Positions 52,740 through 61,418 of a stretch of DNA of 64,000 bases are shown piece after piece. Source of the DNA: JAWSVE01 sp033852115 (GTDB taxonomy: Bacteria; Pseudomonadota; Gammaproteobacteria; Pseudomonadales; Cellvibrionaceae); contig JAWSVE010000003.1 of the NCBI GenBank assembly GCA_033852115.1, positions 434,001-498,000 of the forward strand. The letters run 5' to 3'. The position numbers and the translations under genes were made by a program. Each line of letters starts with the position of its first letter. Within the stretch, counting starts at the first letter, position 1. The notes beneath the pieces were generated by a model. That model worked only from the letters and a program-made list of their open reading frames with translations. It searched no databases and was not told the DNA's origin.

Positions 52740-53207
52740 CTAGGTTGCATGGAAAGCGCAACTCGGCGAGGGATGAACATCCAGAATAACAGGGCTAAAA
52801 CTCGAACGATGCTGTATTAGACGAGAAAATAACGCAATAAATAGTCCACCCATTGCGACACCCATTAGCGCCCCCAAAACTGAAGCGACATCTCCACCGA
52901 TGAGTGAGCTACCCAGCGATGCACCAAGCACTAACGTAATCAGTGGAACGCAATAAAGAAGTAGCGCGCTCTTCACGACACTGTCATCAGGAATACCAAT
53001 AGTAATTTGGTCATTAACACGGATCGAATCTGAAGCCCGTCCATCGAGAGAGAGTTGTAAGTAGCTGTGCTTTTCAGCCCATTTGGCAAGGACACTTTGT
53101 CCGCAACCCGCTTTCGCAGAGCAACTGCCACAAGCTGATCTAGAGATAGTTTCAACCCAAACACTCTCACCATCGACCGCTACAACTCTGCCATTTTCTT
53201 TTAACAC
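52740..53207 (-). CDS. mucC: Sigma-E regulator RseC/MucC
   Basis: Inner-membrane modulator of the AlgU pathway. The 155-residue protein has the N-terminal cysteine cluster (SACGSCSAKAGCGQS) and two membrane helices (about 80-100 and 103-125), as in RseC. The start codon is GTG at 53207. It lies 22 bases after mucB and about 115 before mucD, in the conserved order. Confidence 0.92.
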   Translation of the reverse strand: MLKENGRVVAVDGESVWVETISRSACGSCSAKAGCGQSVLAKWAEKHSYLQLSLDGRASDSIRVNDQITIGIPDDSVVKSALLLYCVPLITLVLGASLGSSLIGGDVASVLGALMGVAMGGLFIALFSRLIQHRSSFSPVILDVHPSPSCAFHAT

Positions 53208-53229
53208 TGTAGTAATTCCCAGAAAAAAG

Positions 53230-54186
53230 TCACTGTGCTACCGACTTTTCAATTCGCTCTGCTACCTGTTGAGCTGTTGCGTAAGGAACTTCGCCGACAA
53301 CAGAAATACTGTAAAGCTGATTATCCCACACACGTTGACTTAAGGCTGCATTAGTCGCACCCAATTGCGCTCGCCCTTTTTTGATTGGTACTCGTTCACC
53401 ATCGTGAACGATGAAAACCGATATGCTAGCGAAACCATCGGTAAAAGCTAGCATTCTGTCACCACGCGAGGTAATACGGTATCCGCCGTACTCAAAGCCA
53501 CTTGGTAGCCAGGTAGCTTGCCAGCCCGCTGGTTGCAGGTGCAGCTCGCTGTCACACTTTCCCCTGTCATCACGTGCAGTGTGGTGATCGCGATATTCTG
53601 CGTTCACCAATTCTTTAGCCGCTTGTGTCGATAAATCGAGCTTCGCAAATTGGATGCGTTCAATAACTTTGCTTTCCGGTGTAATCACTAGCATTTGAAC
53701 AGGAAGTGCAGATTCTTTATCCAGCGCAAAAATATAGCTGTAGCGACTAGCGTCTTGTGACTTGACCTCTATATGGATCGCCTCTCGCCCGGCTACGCGA
53801 TGGTTCTCACTAATTGAAAAGAAGTAATGAGGTGGAAGCTGGTTTTCGAAGTTTATTGATAGGCGCCGCAGCATTTGATCACCCCGGCTTAAACAACGTG
53901 TGCGCTGACCTTTTCGCAACACTTCTCTCGGGGCACCGTTGAGCTTATGCAGTCTCTCGTGCTCAATCCCTTCTTCCACAAAGTGAGCTACTTCATAGGT
54001 GTCTAAGCCACCACCTATCTCATAGGTAAATAAGCCGCTGTAATTCTGCTCACGCAAGGCAGCAGACATTTTTTCAAACCATTGAGCGACGAGCTGCCGA
54101 CTTTCATCCGCAAAAACCGCAGAGGAAGCCGACAACATAAGAAAAGATAACGGGACAATTATGGCTAGCTGAATACGTTTCATCAT
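53230..54186 (-). CDS. mucB: Sigma-E regulatory protein MucB (RseB)
   Basis: MucB binds the periplasmic part of MucA and shields it from proteolysis until lipid or LPS signals arrive. The 318-residue protein starts with a signal peptide (cleavage near residue 26, ASSAVFA), then the lipoprotein-like beta domain (AALREQNYSGLFTYEIGGGL, REVLRKGQRTRCLSRGDQML) and the smaller C-terminal domain (LQPAGWQATWLPSGFEYGGY). It follows mucA by 52 bases. Confidence 0.94.
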   Translation of the reverse strand: MMKRIQLAIIVPLSFLMLSASSAVFADESRQLVAQWFEKMSAALREQNYSGLFTYEIGGGLDTYEVAHFVEEGIEHERLHKLNGAPREVLRKGQRTRCLSRGDQMLRRLSINFENQLPPHYFFSISENHRVAGREAIHIEVKSQDASRYSYIFALDKESALPVQMLVITPESKVIERIQFAKLDLSTQAAKELVNAEYRDHHTARDDRGKCDSELHLQPAGWQATWLPSGFEYGGYRITSRGDRMLAFTDGFASISVFIVHDGERVPIKKGRAQLGATNAALSQRVWDNQLYSISVVGEVPYATAQQVAERIEKSVAQ

Positions 54187-54238
54187 TGAGTCCGTAGTTT
54201 TAACGCGCTAGCTTAAAGCACACAGGTGTAAACAAGGA

Positions 54239-54985
54239 CTAGCGTTCAAATTCTGTGGAGACCCTAACGAAAGGCATCAATCCTGAATTGCTATTTTGTG
54301 CAGAATGCTCTGCGTGCTGCATCATTAACTCTTGCAAATACAGACGAATACGCTCTTCATCATCGATACTCGGCTGGGCCGCCAGTGACAATGAAGGGTC
54401 GGCCAACCGAACAGGGCTTTGGTAAGCAGTCCCCTGCCCCAAGCTAGAGCCAATTGGCTGACTAACCGCCTGGAGATTGACCGCTGGAAATGGCGAATCA
54501 ATAACGCGCGCCGGTTTAGCCGAAGCGTCACTGGCGTTGGAAGGAGCCTCACTCACTAACGCCGGGGCCGTACCAGGGACAAAACCGCTATCACCGCCAA
54601 ACTGCTGCACGCCGACAAGTGCAACGCAAGCAACACCAGCAGCAATCGCAAAACGTCCGAGGTTGGCAAATCGAGATGATGTCAAACGGCTAGAAGATGC
54701 AACCTCTACCTCTCCTGGTCGAGACACGTCTGTCTCAGCTTGGTCGATCAATGCTTCACCTGCAATAGCATTGCGAACCGAGTCAGCGATATCAATATCA
54801 AGGTTAGAGAGTTTTTCTCCGTGGAGAGCGGTGCGAGCAAGCTGGTAACGATGCCAGCGAGTGCGTATAGCCTCGTCCTTTTCAGATTCCGCGAGCACGC
54901 GATGAACTTCTAGTTCAGACGCCTCGTTGTCAATTAACGCGGATAAGGACTCGTATAAGCTGGTTTGTTTTACTCCGTCAGACAT
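54239..54985 (-). CDS. mucA: Anti-sigma factor MucA (RseA)
   Basis: Membrane anti-sigma factor that holds AlgU. The 248-residue protein has the cytoplasmic anti-sigma domain (1-80, LYESLSALIDNEASELEVHR and RTRWHRYQLARTALHGE), a single membrane segment (about 105-123, FANLGRFAIAAGVACVALVG) and a periplasmic tail for MucB binding. The tail is somewhat longer than in Pseudomonas (about 194 residues in total). It lies 198 bases after algU, an unusually large gap within this operon, where I saw no promoter or terminator. Confidence 0.92.
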   Translation of the reverse strand: MSDGVKQTSLYESLSALIDNEASELEVHRVLAESEKDEAIRTRWHRYQLARTALHGEKLSNLDIDIADSVRNAIAGEALIDQAETDVSRPGEVEVASSSRLTSSRFANLGRFAIAAGVACVALVGVQQFGGDSGFVPGTAPALVSEAPSNASDASAKPARVIDSPFPAVNLQAVSQPIGSSLGQGTAYQSPVRLADPSLSLAAQPSIDDEERIRLYLQELMMQHAEHSAQNSNSGLMPFVRVSTEFER

Positions 54986-55183
54986 ACTCTCTCTTTACCT
55001 ACCACTGAATGATTATTGGACATGCGCTGTTACACAGTGAGACAACGTTGAAAACTGCTGGTTCACAGCGCTTTGATTTTCTTTAATTGCGCTTTTACTT
55101 TCTTACCTTGTTTGACTCGACTCAAGGTTTGACTCTGATCAAGCGAGACCTGCATCACGTGCCGGTCTTTCCAGTCAGATGAG

Positions 55184-55786
55184 TTACTTAATCGACAGCT
55201 CGCCATCCATTATGTTTTGAACCTGCTTATCGATAGCTTCACGAGCACGGAAGATTCTTGAACGAACCGTACCCATTGGGCAGTCCATCACTTCAGCAAT
55301 CTCTTCGTAACTCATACCTTCAAATTCACGCAAGGTAACCGCCGTTTTCAAGTCTTCTGGCAGACTATCTATGGTTTCGTTTACAACCGCTTGTAGCTCA
55401 TCCCTAAACAACAAGTTCTCGGGGGTTTCTTGGTCTTTGAGGATTTCGCTGCCGCTATAGAATTCAGCATCGTTCATATCGACATCGCTAGATGGAGGAC
55501 GGCGACCTCTCGCTACCAAGTGGTTTTTGGCGGTATTGATAGCAATACGATATAGCCACGTATAGAAAGCACTGTCTCCTCGGAAATTCCCCAAGGCACG
55601 ATAGGCTTTAATGAACGCTTCCTGTGCGACGTCCTGCACTTCCGCAGAATCTCTGACGAAACGGCTGATAATGGACAAAATTTTGTGCTGATATTTTACA
55701 ACTAGCAAATCGAAGGCTCGCTTGTCCCCTTTCTGAACACGTTCTACTAGTTGCTTATCAGTATCCTGCGCTGTTGGCGCTGTCAT
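55184..55786 (-). CDS. algU: ECF sigma factor AlgU/RpoE
   Basis: Extracytoplasmic-stress sigma factor. Starting at the ATG at 55786, behind GGGGAG, gives 200 residues beginning MTAPTAQDTDKQLVERVQKG. Region 2 (KYQHKILSIISRFVRDSAEV, QDVAQEAFIKAYRALGNFRG) and region 4 (LPEDLKTAVTLREFEGMSYE, EIAEVMDCPMGTVRSRIFRA) are complete. The frame is open 71 codons further upstream, but that stretch is not sigma-like. A candidate AlgU-type promoter lies about 250 bases upstream, implying autoregulation. Confidence 0.96.
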   Translation of the reverse strand: MTAPTAQDTDKQLVERVQKGDKRAFDLLVVKYQHKILSIISRFVRDSAEVQDVAQEAFIKAYRALGNFRGDSAFYTWLYRIAINTAKNHLVARGRRPPSSDVDMNDAEFYSGSEILKDQETPENLLFRDELQAVVNETIDSLPEDLKTAVTLREFEGMSYEEIAEVMDCPMGTVRSRIFRAREAIDKQVQNIMDGELSIK

Positions 55787-56238
55787 GGATTTACTCCCCA
55801 CGGCGGCCGCTGTCTCGGCGCCTTTCAACAATGGCGCGTGTGCACCTCGAGATTTGCTTTGCACGACCGAGTCATGCAACACCGAGTTCTGAACGCTGCC
55901 AGCAACCACAGACGATGATCGCGCCTGTTGTTGCTTAGCCCCAGCGCGACTCTCTGCAAATGTATTGTCGATAATAAGACAGACTGAATCGTTTCGCACC
56001 CTTGCCTCACTTTTCTCGTTATATACGCCTGAATAGACTACTGACTACGTCTCAAGTTCACGCTTTTATGAACAAATTTAACAAAGGGTCACGAAATCGA
56101 CGATTATTTAACCATTTTCAATATCAACCTAAAGTAACGAAGATCGTACGGATATTAAGGGAGAGACGACATTCACAGCCTTGTATATACTACCCGGCCC
56201 TTGTAACCCCTTGATTAGCCTATCTATTGACACAACAC
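55787..56238. other. Intergenic region and long leader between algU and nadB
   Basis: About 450 bases without a supported gene. The minus strand carries the AlgU-type promoter at 56033-56059, so the algU mRNA would have a leader of about 240 bases. The frame ahead of algU is open through 55999 but has no ribosome site at its start. No clear promoter for nadB was identified. Confidence 0.5.
56033..56059 (-). promoter_or_regulatory. AlgU/sigma-E type promoter of algU
   Basis: On the minus strand the sequence is GAACTT-N16-TCTAT, close to the sigma-E/AlgU consensus GAACTT-N16-17-TCTGA with a perfect -35. It lies upstream of algU, where autoregulatory promoters are found in Pseudomonas. Evidence is motif, spacing and position. 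Confidence 0.7.
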
Positions 56239-57855
56239 ATGACTGAGCACTTAGATCACGATGTTTTAATCATCGGTAGCGGCGCTGCCGGCCTTACTTT
56301 GGCTCTTAGCTTGGCCAAAACCTGTAAAGTGGCTGTGTTAAGCAAGGGCAAACTTCAAGAGGGTGCTACCTGGTTTGCTCAAGGGGGAATTGCAGCCGTT
56401 CTGGACGAAGCAGACACCACTGAAGAGCATGTTGCAGACACTCTGGAAGCTGGTCGAGGTCTATGCCACGAAGATGCCGTACGTTTCACCGTTGAGCGCG
56501 GCAAAGGTGCTATTCAGTGGCTAATCGATCAAGGTGTTGAGTTTTCTCGCGATGAAAACAGTGATAGCGATTATCACTTGACCAAAGAAGGTGGTCATAG
56601 CCACAGACGAATAATCCATAGCGCGGACGCAACAGGCAAAGCAGTCTCTTCTACATTGATCGAACGCGTGAAAGAAGCGCAAATCGATCTCTACGAACAC
56701 CATATCGCCGTTGATTTAATTTCGCAGCCTGACCCTAAGACGCGTCGCATGCGCTGTACGGGAGCCTACGTATTTAACCGACAAGCCGATCGGGTCGAAG
56801 TATTTCAAGCCAAAACCGTCGTTTTGGCGACCGGCGGAGCTAGCAAGGTATATCTATACACCAGCAACCCAGATGGCGCGAGCGGTGACGGCATCGCGAT
56901 GGCTTGGCGAGCCGGGTGCCGCATTGCCAACATGGAGTTTAACCAGTTCCACCCAACGTGCCTGTACCATCCAAAAGCAAAATCGTTCTTGCTTACCGAG
57001 GCTCTGCGCGGCGAAGGTGCACATTTAAAGCTACCTGACGGCACGCGATTTATGAAAAATTTTGATGAGCGCGAAGAGCTGGCGCCTCGGGATATCGTCG
57101 CGCGCGCGATCGACCACGAAATGAAACGGCTCGGCTGCGACTGTATCTATTTAGACATTAGTCATCGTGAGCCCGCTTTTATTGCTGAACACTTCCCCAC
57201 CGTTAAAGCACGCTGCCTCGAATATGGCATTGATATAACCCAAGAGCCAATCCCCGTGGTGCCTGCCGCTCACTATACCTGTGGCGGGATCCTGGTAGAT
57301 GAGAATGGTCGTACAGATTTGCTCAACCTCTACGCAATAGGAGAGACAACGTCGACAGGATTGCACGGTGCAAACCGCATCGCCAGCAACTCGCTGCTGG
57401 AATGTATTGTTTACGCGCAATCGGCGGCGAATCATATCAGCCAACACATCGCCAGTATTGCTCCACCTTCACCGGCACCTGATTGGGATGAATCGCGTGT
57501 TACTGACTCAGACGAAAATGTGGTGATCTCTCATAACTGGGATGAGCTGCGCCGTTTTATGTGGGACTACGTCGGTATTGTACGAACGCAGAAGCGTCTC
57601 GAGAGGGCAACTCACCGAATCAAATTGCTTCAGAAAGAAATTGCCGAATACTACAGTAACTACAAGATCGGTAATGATTGGATTGAACTACGCAATTTAG
57701 CCATGGTAGCCGAACTCATTATCCGTTCGGCATCCTCACGAAAAGAAAGTCGCGGTCTACACCACTCGGCGGACTACCCGGAAACATCCGCGATTGCCAA
57801 AGATACGATTCTGGTCCCCACAAATTTTGCCAGACAGCAGATTATCGTCGGTTAA
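56239..57855 (+). CDS. nadB: L-aspartate oxidase NadB
   Basis: FAD enzyme for the first step of NAD synthesis from aspartate, making iminoaspartate for NadA. The ATG at 56239 gives 538 residues; a TTG at 56227 in frame is possible. It has the FAD motif DVLIIGSGAAGLTLALSLAK, the WFAQGGIAAVLDEADTTEEH segment, the active-site region FNQFHPTCLYHPKAKSFLLT, HYTCGGILVDENGRTDLLNL and HGANRIASNSLLECIVYAQS. It is divergent from algU, the same neighbour as in Escherichia and Pseudomonas. Confidence 0.96.
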   Translation: MTEHLDHDVLIIGSGAAGLTLALSLAKTCKVAVLSKGKLQEGATWFAQGGIAAVLDEADTTEEHVADTLEAGRGLCHEDAVRFTVERGKGAIQWLIDQGVEFSRDENSDSDYHLTKEGGHSHRRIIHSADATGKAVSSTLIERVKEAQIDLYEHHIAVDLISQPDPKTRRMRCTGAYVFNRQADRVEVFQAKTVVLATGGASKVYLYTSNPDGASGDGIAMAWRAGCRIANMEFNQFHPTCLYHPKAKSFLLTEALRGEGAHLKLPDGTRFMKNFDEREELAPRDIVARAIDHEMKRLGCDCIYLDISHREPAFIAEHFPTVKARCLEYGIDITQEPIPVVPAAHYTCGGILVDENGRTDLLNLYAIGETTSTGLHGANRIASNSLLECIVYAQSAANHISQHIASIAPPSPAPDWDESRVTDSDENVVISHNWDELRRFMWDYVGIVRTQKRLERATHRIKLLQKEIAEYYSNYKIGNDWIELRNLAMVAELIIRSASSRKESRGLHHSADYPETSAIAKDTILVPTNFARQQIIVG

Positions 57856-57869
57856 AGTACTGAAAACAA

Positions 57870-58271
57870 TCAAGCTCTATTCAACAGTGCACGTAAACGA
57901 CGGAAGTCATCAGAGCAAAGGCTATCCCATAGCAGCAACACGTCTCGCCTTTTGCCCCTCGTTTTAAATGGCAACATAACTAGCCAGGCGGAGAGAAACA
58001 CCTTTCCCGCGAACTCTACCTCGTGAACATGCTCACCATCGACTAACCTCACGGCCATGTCGTTTATGAGTAGACGGTTTGGAAAATCTTTACGGCGCAT
58101 CAACCAAACTATTAATGCGCCAGCAATACCAACTCCCCCAACAACCTTTAATATAATAGGCACATCAGCCAGACTCAACGCAAGGACGGCCAAGCAGTGC
58201 ATGATCAACACAACCCAAAGCATAACCACGGATGGTTTGAGGGGAATATCAAGTGGGGGTTTCGTACTCAT
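57870..58271 (-). CDS. YgfX-family inner membrane protein (CptA)
   Basis: The 133-residue protein has two adjacent membrane helices (about 15-35 and 40-58) followed by a cytoplasmic domain ending in LLLWDSLCSDDFRRLRALLN, the typical YgfX layout. In Escherichia YgfX has been described as a membrane partner of YgfY/SdhE affecting cytoskeleton proteins, but its role is debated. It overlaps sdhE by 23 bases and converges with nadB. Confidence 0.85.
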   Translation of the reverse strand: MSTKPPLDIPLKPSVVMLWVVLIMHCLAVLALSLADVPIILKVVGGVGIAGALIVWLMRRKDFPNRLLINDMAVRLVDGEHVHEVEFAGKVFLSAWLVMLPFKTRGKRRDVLLLWDSLCSDDFRRLRALLNRA

Positions 58272-58515
58272 CGGGCTGCATGCCGGTGTTTGCGCGTACT
58301 ATTTCAACAATTCGCAACAAATCTTTGTCCTCTGGGTCCGATCGGCGCATAAACCAAACGAACAAATCCTGATCTTCTTCGTCTAACAACTTCCAGTAAC
58401 GCTCTTTATCTTCTTGGGGCAGCCCGTCATATACGTTTTCGAGAAAAGGCAGCAACACCAGGTCAAGCTCTAACATGCCGCGACGACTGGCCCAAAAAAT
58501 GCGGTTTTTATCCAT
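58249..58515 (-). CDS. sdhE: FAD assembly factor SdhE (YgfY)
   Basis: Helps attach FAD covalently to succinate dehydrogenase and fumarate reductase. The 88-residue protein begins MDKNRIFWASRRGMLELDLV, containing the essential RGxxE motif (RRGMLELD), followed by ERYWKLLDEEDQDLFVWFMR, typical of the family. It is coupled to ygfX downstream and divergent from ygfZ. Confidence 0.95.
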   Translation of the reverse strand: MDKNRIFWASRRGMLELDLVLLPFLENVYDGLPQEDKERYWKLLDEEDQDLFVWFMRRSDPEDKDLLRIVEIVRANTGMQPDEYETPT

Positions 58516-58693
58516 TTAAATTACGGTCTCTAAAAATTGAAAGCGAAGATAACTCTGTCGCAGATTAAGTGGAGCGAGACATTATATAGGGCTTGCCTGC
58601 AAAGGCCCAATGGATGATCCTATGCATTAGCATTTTGTGCCTAGTGCAAAGCCAACTATGACTGAAAAGCACTCAAAGATCGGTATCCTAACT

Positions 58694-59698
58694 ATGTCCT
58701 ACAATCAGTGGCAAACATTCATCATTGAGAATCCAGCCGAAACGACCAATGCCAAGCAACGCATCGTAGACCTCAGCAAGCACTACACTGTGCTTTCTAT
58801 AACAGGCCCCGATGCGGCAAAATTTTTACAGGGACAAGTAACCTGTGACATCAACAATGTCACAACGACTCAAAGCCAGCTAGGCGCTCGTTGTAACAAT
58901 AAGGGCCGAGTTGAATTTACATTTCGCATACTACGGAGCCCTAATCACAATGATCGTTTTCTGCTATTGATACCGGCCGAATTTGCCGACACCGCTGTAC
59001 AGACTCTCAACAAGTATATTGTCTTCTCTAAGGCCGAATTGGTCGAAGAATCTGATATCGTGTTTGGCACCCTGCAATTCGATGACCAAGCCAAGACAAA
59101 TCTAACCTTTTTTCCCAACGACGTTGATCAGACAGTCGAAAATGAAGGCGCGATAATAAGCAAACACTCGGAAAACCAATGGTTAGTTATCACCCCCATT
59201 GAGTCCGCAAAAGTACTATGGGGCAAGCTGGTAAACATCTCTTCAAGTACTGACCTGAATGGCTGGCGCCTAGCTACCATCAAAAGTGGACGACCAGAAG
59301 TTCTTCCTGGCGCTGAAGATGAATTTATTCCACAGATGCTCAACTATGATTTACTTTCCGGCGGCGTAAGTTTTACCAAAGGGTGTTATCTTGGCCAAGA
59401 AATCGTTGCCCGTATGCAATACCGCGGCAAAATGAAGCGACACCTACAAAGGTTGTCGGGCCAATCCGAAGTCTTGCCCACCCCAGGCCAGCCGCTGTTT
59501 TTACAATCGTCAACGAAGGCCATTGGCAATATTGTGGTCGCCGCCGCAACAAACTCTAGCGCCCCTCCACACTCAGTAGAGTTCGAGACCTTAGCTGTGC
59601 TCACCGATGAGGCTGTAGAGGAGAACTGCATCAATTTGACAGGTGATTCACCGACAAATCTTCAGTTAGTTCCACTTCCCTATGCTATACCTTATTAA
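58694..59698 (+). CDS. ygfZ: tRNA-modifying / Fe-S cluster protein YgfZ
   Basis: Folate-dependent protein related to GcvT that supports iron-sulfur enzymes such as MiaB. The signature is KGCYLGQEIVARMQYRGKMK, with the essential cysteine, near residue 228. LSITGPDAAKFLQGQVTCDI is the usual N-terminal motif. Three starts are possible (GTG 58637, ATG 58658, ATG 58694); I prefer 58694 because it gives about 30 residues before the conserved motif, as in relatives, but no ribosome site is strong. It is divergent from sdhE and followed by the HDOD gene. Confidence 0.9.
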   Translation: MSYNQWQTFIIENPAETTNAKQRIVDLSKHYTVLSITGPDAAKFLQGQVTCDINNVTTTQSQLGARCNNKGRVEFTFRILRSPNHNDRFLLLIPAEFADTAVQTLNKYIVFSKAELVEESDIVFGTLQFDDQAKTNLTFFPNDVDQTVENEGAIISKHSENQWLVITPIESAKVLWGKLVNISSSTDLNGWRLATIKSGRPEVLPGAEDEFIPQMLNYDLLSGGVSFTKGCYLGQEIVARMQYRGKMKRHLQRLSGQSEVLPTPGQPLFLQSSTKAIGNIVVAAATNSSAPPHSVEFETLAVLTDEAVEENCINLTGDSPTNLQLVPLPYAIPY

Positions 59699-59823
59699 GG
59701 AACCTTTGATCGTATCTAAAGGGTTCTGGTAAAGCACCTGACCGCTCATTAAGCAAATTCCGCCTTGAATTTAGGTCGGTCAGGTGACCAATGATTGGAC
59801 AATTGTTGTAGGGACCCACCTTC

Positions 59824-60663
59824 ATGAGCCAGCTCGCGGAAAATGTGCGCGGCGAGATAATCGACGCCATTGACAATGACAAATTAGTTTTACCTACCTT
59901 ACCTGAGGTCGCGCTTCAGGTACGAGAAGTCGCGGATGACCCCAATGCGGATATCAATAAATTGGTCGCCGTCATCGGTAATGATGCAGCACTTACAGCG
60001 CGTATTATCAAAGTGGCGAACAGCCCACTTTTACGTGCGTCGCGGCAAATTGATGATTTAAAAATGGCTCTCATGCGCCTAGGCATGGAATACACCTGCA
60101 ACTTGGCCACGGGTCTAGCCATGGAGCAAATGTTTCAGGCTACGTCCGATTTAGTCGATAAACGTCTGCGCGAAGTGTGGAGCCGATCAAGCGAAATTGC
60201 CGGCATCTGCCACGTCTTATGTCGTAATTACACCAACTTAAAAGCAGACAAAGCGACGCTTGCAGGGTTAGTTCACCGCATAGGCGTTTTACCAATTTTA
60301 ACCTACGCTGAAGATCACCCCAGCTTATTAAAAGACAGCATCACCCTAGATACGGTGATTGACGAAATTCATCCGGCTATCGGCGAGAAGATTTTAATAG
60401 CCTGGGAGTTTCCAGAAGAGTTACGAAACGTCCCCAGCCAACACATGAATTTTGGACGGCAAATCGAATCTGCCGACTACGCTGACCTTGTCACAATTGC
60501 TATGTTACAAAGTTATATGGGCTCCGAATCATCGTTGGCGCAAGTCGACTATCACAGCGTCACTGCGTTCGAACGACTTGGACTCGACCCCGATATGCAG
60601 CATGCGGAAGCAGAAGATCTATCCGAAGAAATGGAAGCCGCGATGGCGTTATTAAATGGCTAG
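59824..60663 (+). CDS. HDOD-domain signalling protein
   Basis: The 279-residue protein is essentially one HDOD domain (about 20-230): LPTLPEVALQVREVADDPNA, then NDAALTARIIKVANSPLLRA and LKMALMRLGMEYTCNLATGL, all diagnostic. The catalytic His-Asp of HD phosphohydrolases is absent (the corresponding block reads LAGLVHRIGVLPILTYAED), as is general in HDOD proteins. No partner output domain is attached. It lies beside ygfZ, in the same place as in several Pseudomonas-like genomes to my recollection. A role in regulation is inferred. Confidence 0.9.
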   Translation: MSQLAENVRGEIIDAIDNDKLVLPTLPEVALQVREVADDPNADINKLVAVIGNDAALTARIIKVANSPLLRASRQIDDLKMALMRLGMEYTCNLATGLAMEQMFQATSDLVDKRLREVWSRSSEIAGICHVLCRNYTNLKADKATLAGLVHRIGVLPILTYAEDHPSLLKDSITLDTVIDEIHPAIGEKILIAWEFPEELRNVPSQHMNFGRQIESADYADLVTIAMLQSYMGSESSLAQVDYHSVTAFERLGLDPDMQHAEAEDLSEEMEAAMALLNG

Positions 60664-60687
60664 AAAGGTGCCTGAGCGGCGGGTGCG

Positions 60688-61401
60688 TTAGTCAGACACC
60701 TGCCAGTGAACGGGTTGCTTACCCTGCTCAAGCAAGTATTGATTGGCTTTGGAGAAGTGTTTGCAACCAAAAAAACCGCGATTTGCAGAAAATGGTGAGG
60801 GATGCGGCGCCTCCAACACCAAATGCTTATCGCGGTTTAAAAACTCCCCTTTCCGCTGCGCGTAGCTGCCCCACAATAGAAAAACCAAACCTTCTCGCTG
60901 TTCGTTCAATCGGTGAATAATCGCATCGGTAAACGTTTCCCACCCTTTACCTTGATGAGACCCGGCTTTGCTATGTTCAACGGTCAAGGTCGCGTTTAAC
61001 AACAACACGCCCTGCTCAGCCCATTCCTGCAAGCAGCCATGAGAAGGTGGTGTTACGCCAACATCGCTCGCTAGTTCTTTATAAATGTTGCGCAAACTCG
61101 GCGGAAATTTAACACCAGGCAAAACTGAAAAGCATAAACCGTGTGCCTGACCCGGGCCATGATAAGGATCTTGCCCAATAATGACGACCTTGACTTGATC
61201 AAACGGTGTGGAGTCGAGGGCATTGAAAATAACATCCCCTGGAGGATAAATAATTTTGCCTTGTTGTTTTTCTTGCTGCAAAAACGTTTTTAATGCTTGC
61301 ATGTAAGGCTTTTTAAACTCTTCTTCAAGCACTGCCAACCATGTCGGATCGAGTTTGATCTCAGCCTCGGAAGCAACAGTGCTTGCGGAAGATTGTGTCA
61401 T
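60688..61401 (-). CDS. ung: Uracil-DNA glycosylase
   Basis: Removes uracil from DNA. The 237-residue protein has the water-activating Asp78 in VVIIGQDPYHGPGQAHGLCF, the Leu intercalation and His loop (HPSPFSANRGFFGCKHFSKA), and LLLNATLTVEHSKAGSHQGK. Its length is normal. It lies 17 bases after lysS and may be co-transcribed with it. Confidence 0.97.
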   Translation of the reverse strand: MTQSSASTVASEAEIKLDPTWLAVLEEEFKKPYMQALKTFLQQEKQQGKIIYPPGDVIFNALDSTPFDQVKVVIIGQDPYHGPGQAHGLCFSVLPGVKFPPSLRNIYKELASDVGVTPPSHGCLQEWAEQGVLLLNATLTVEHSKAGSHQGKGWETFTDAIIHRLNEQREGLVFLLWGSYAQRKGEFLNRDKHLVLEAPHPSPFSANRGFFGCKHFSKANQYLLEQGKQPVHWQVSD

Positions 61402-61418
61402 TTATGCTAAGCCTAAAT

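Noticed and set aside
55787..55999. N-terminally extended AlgU of 271 residues
   Set aside because: The extension has no sigma-factor similarity, and the inner ATG has a good ribosome site and gives the family length.
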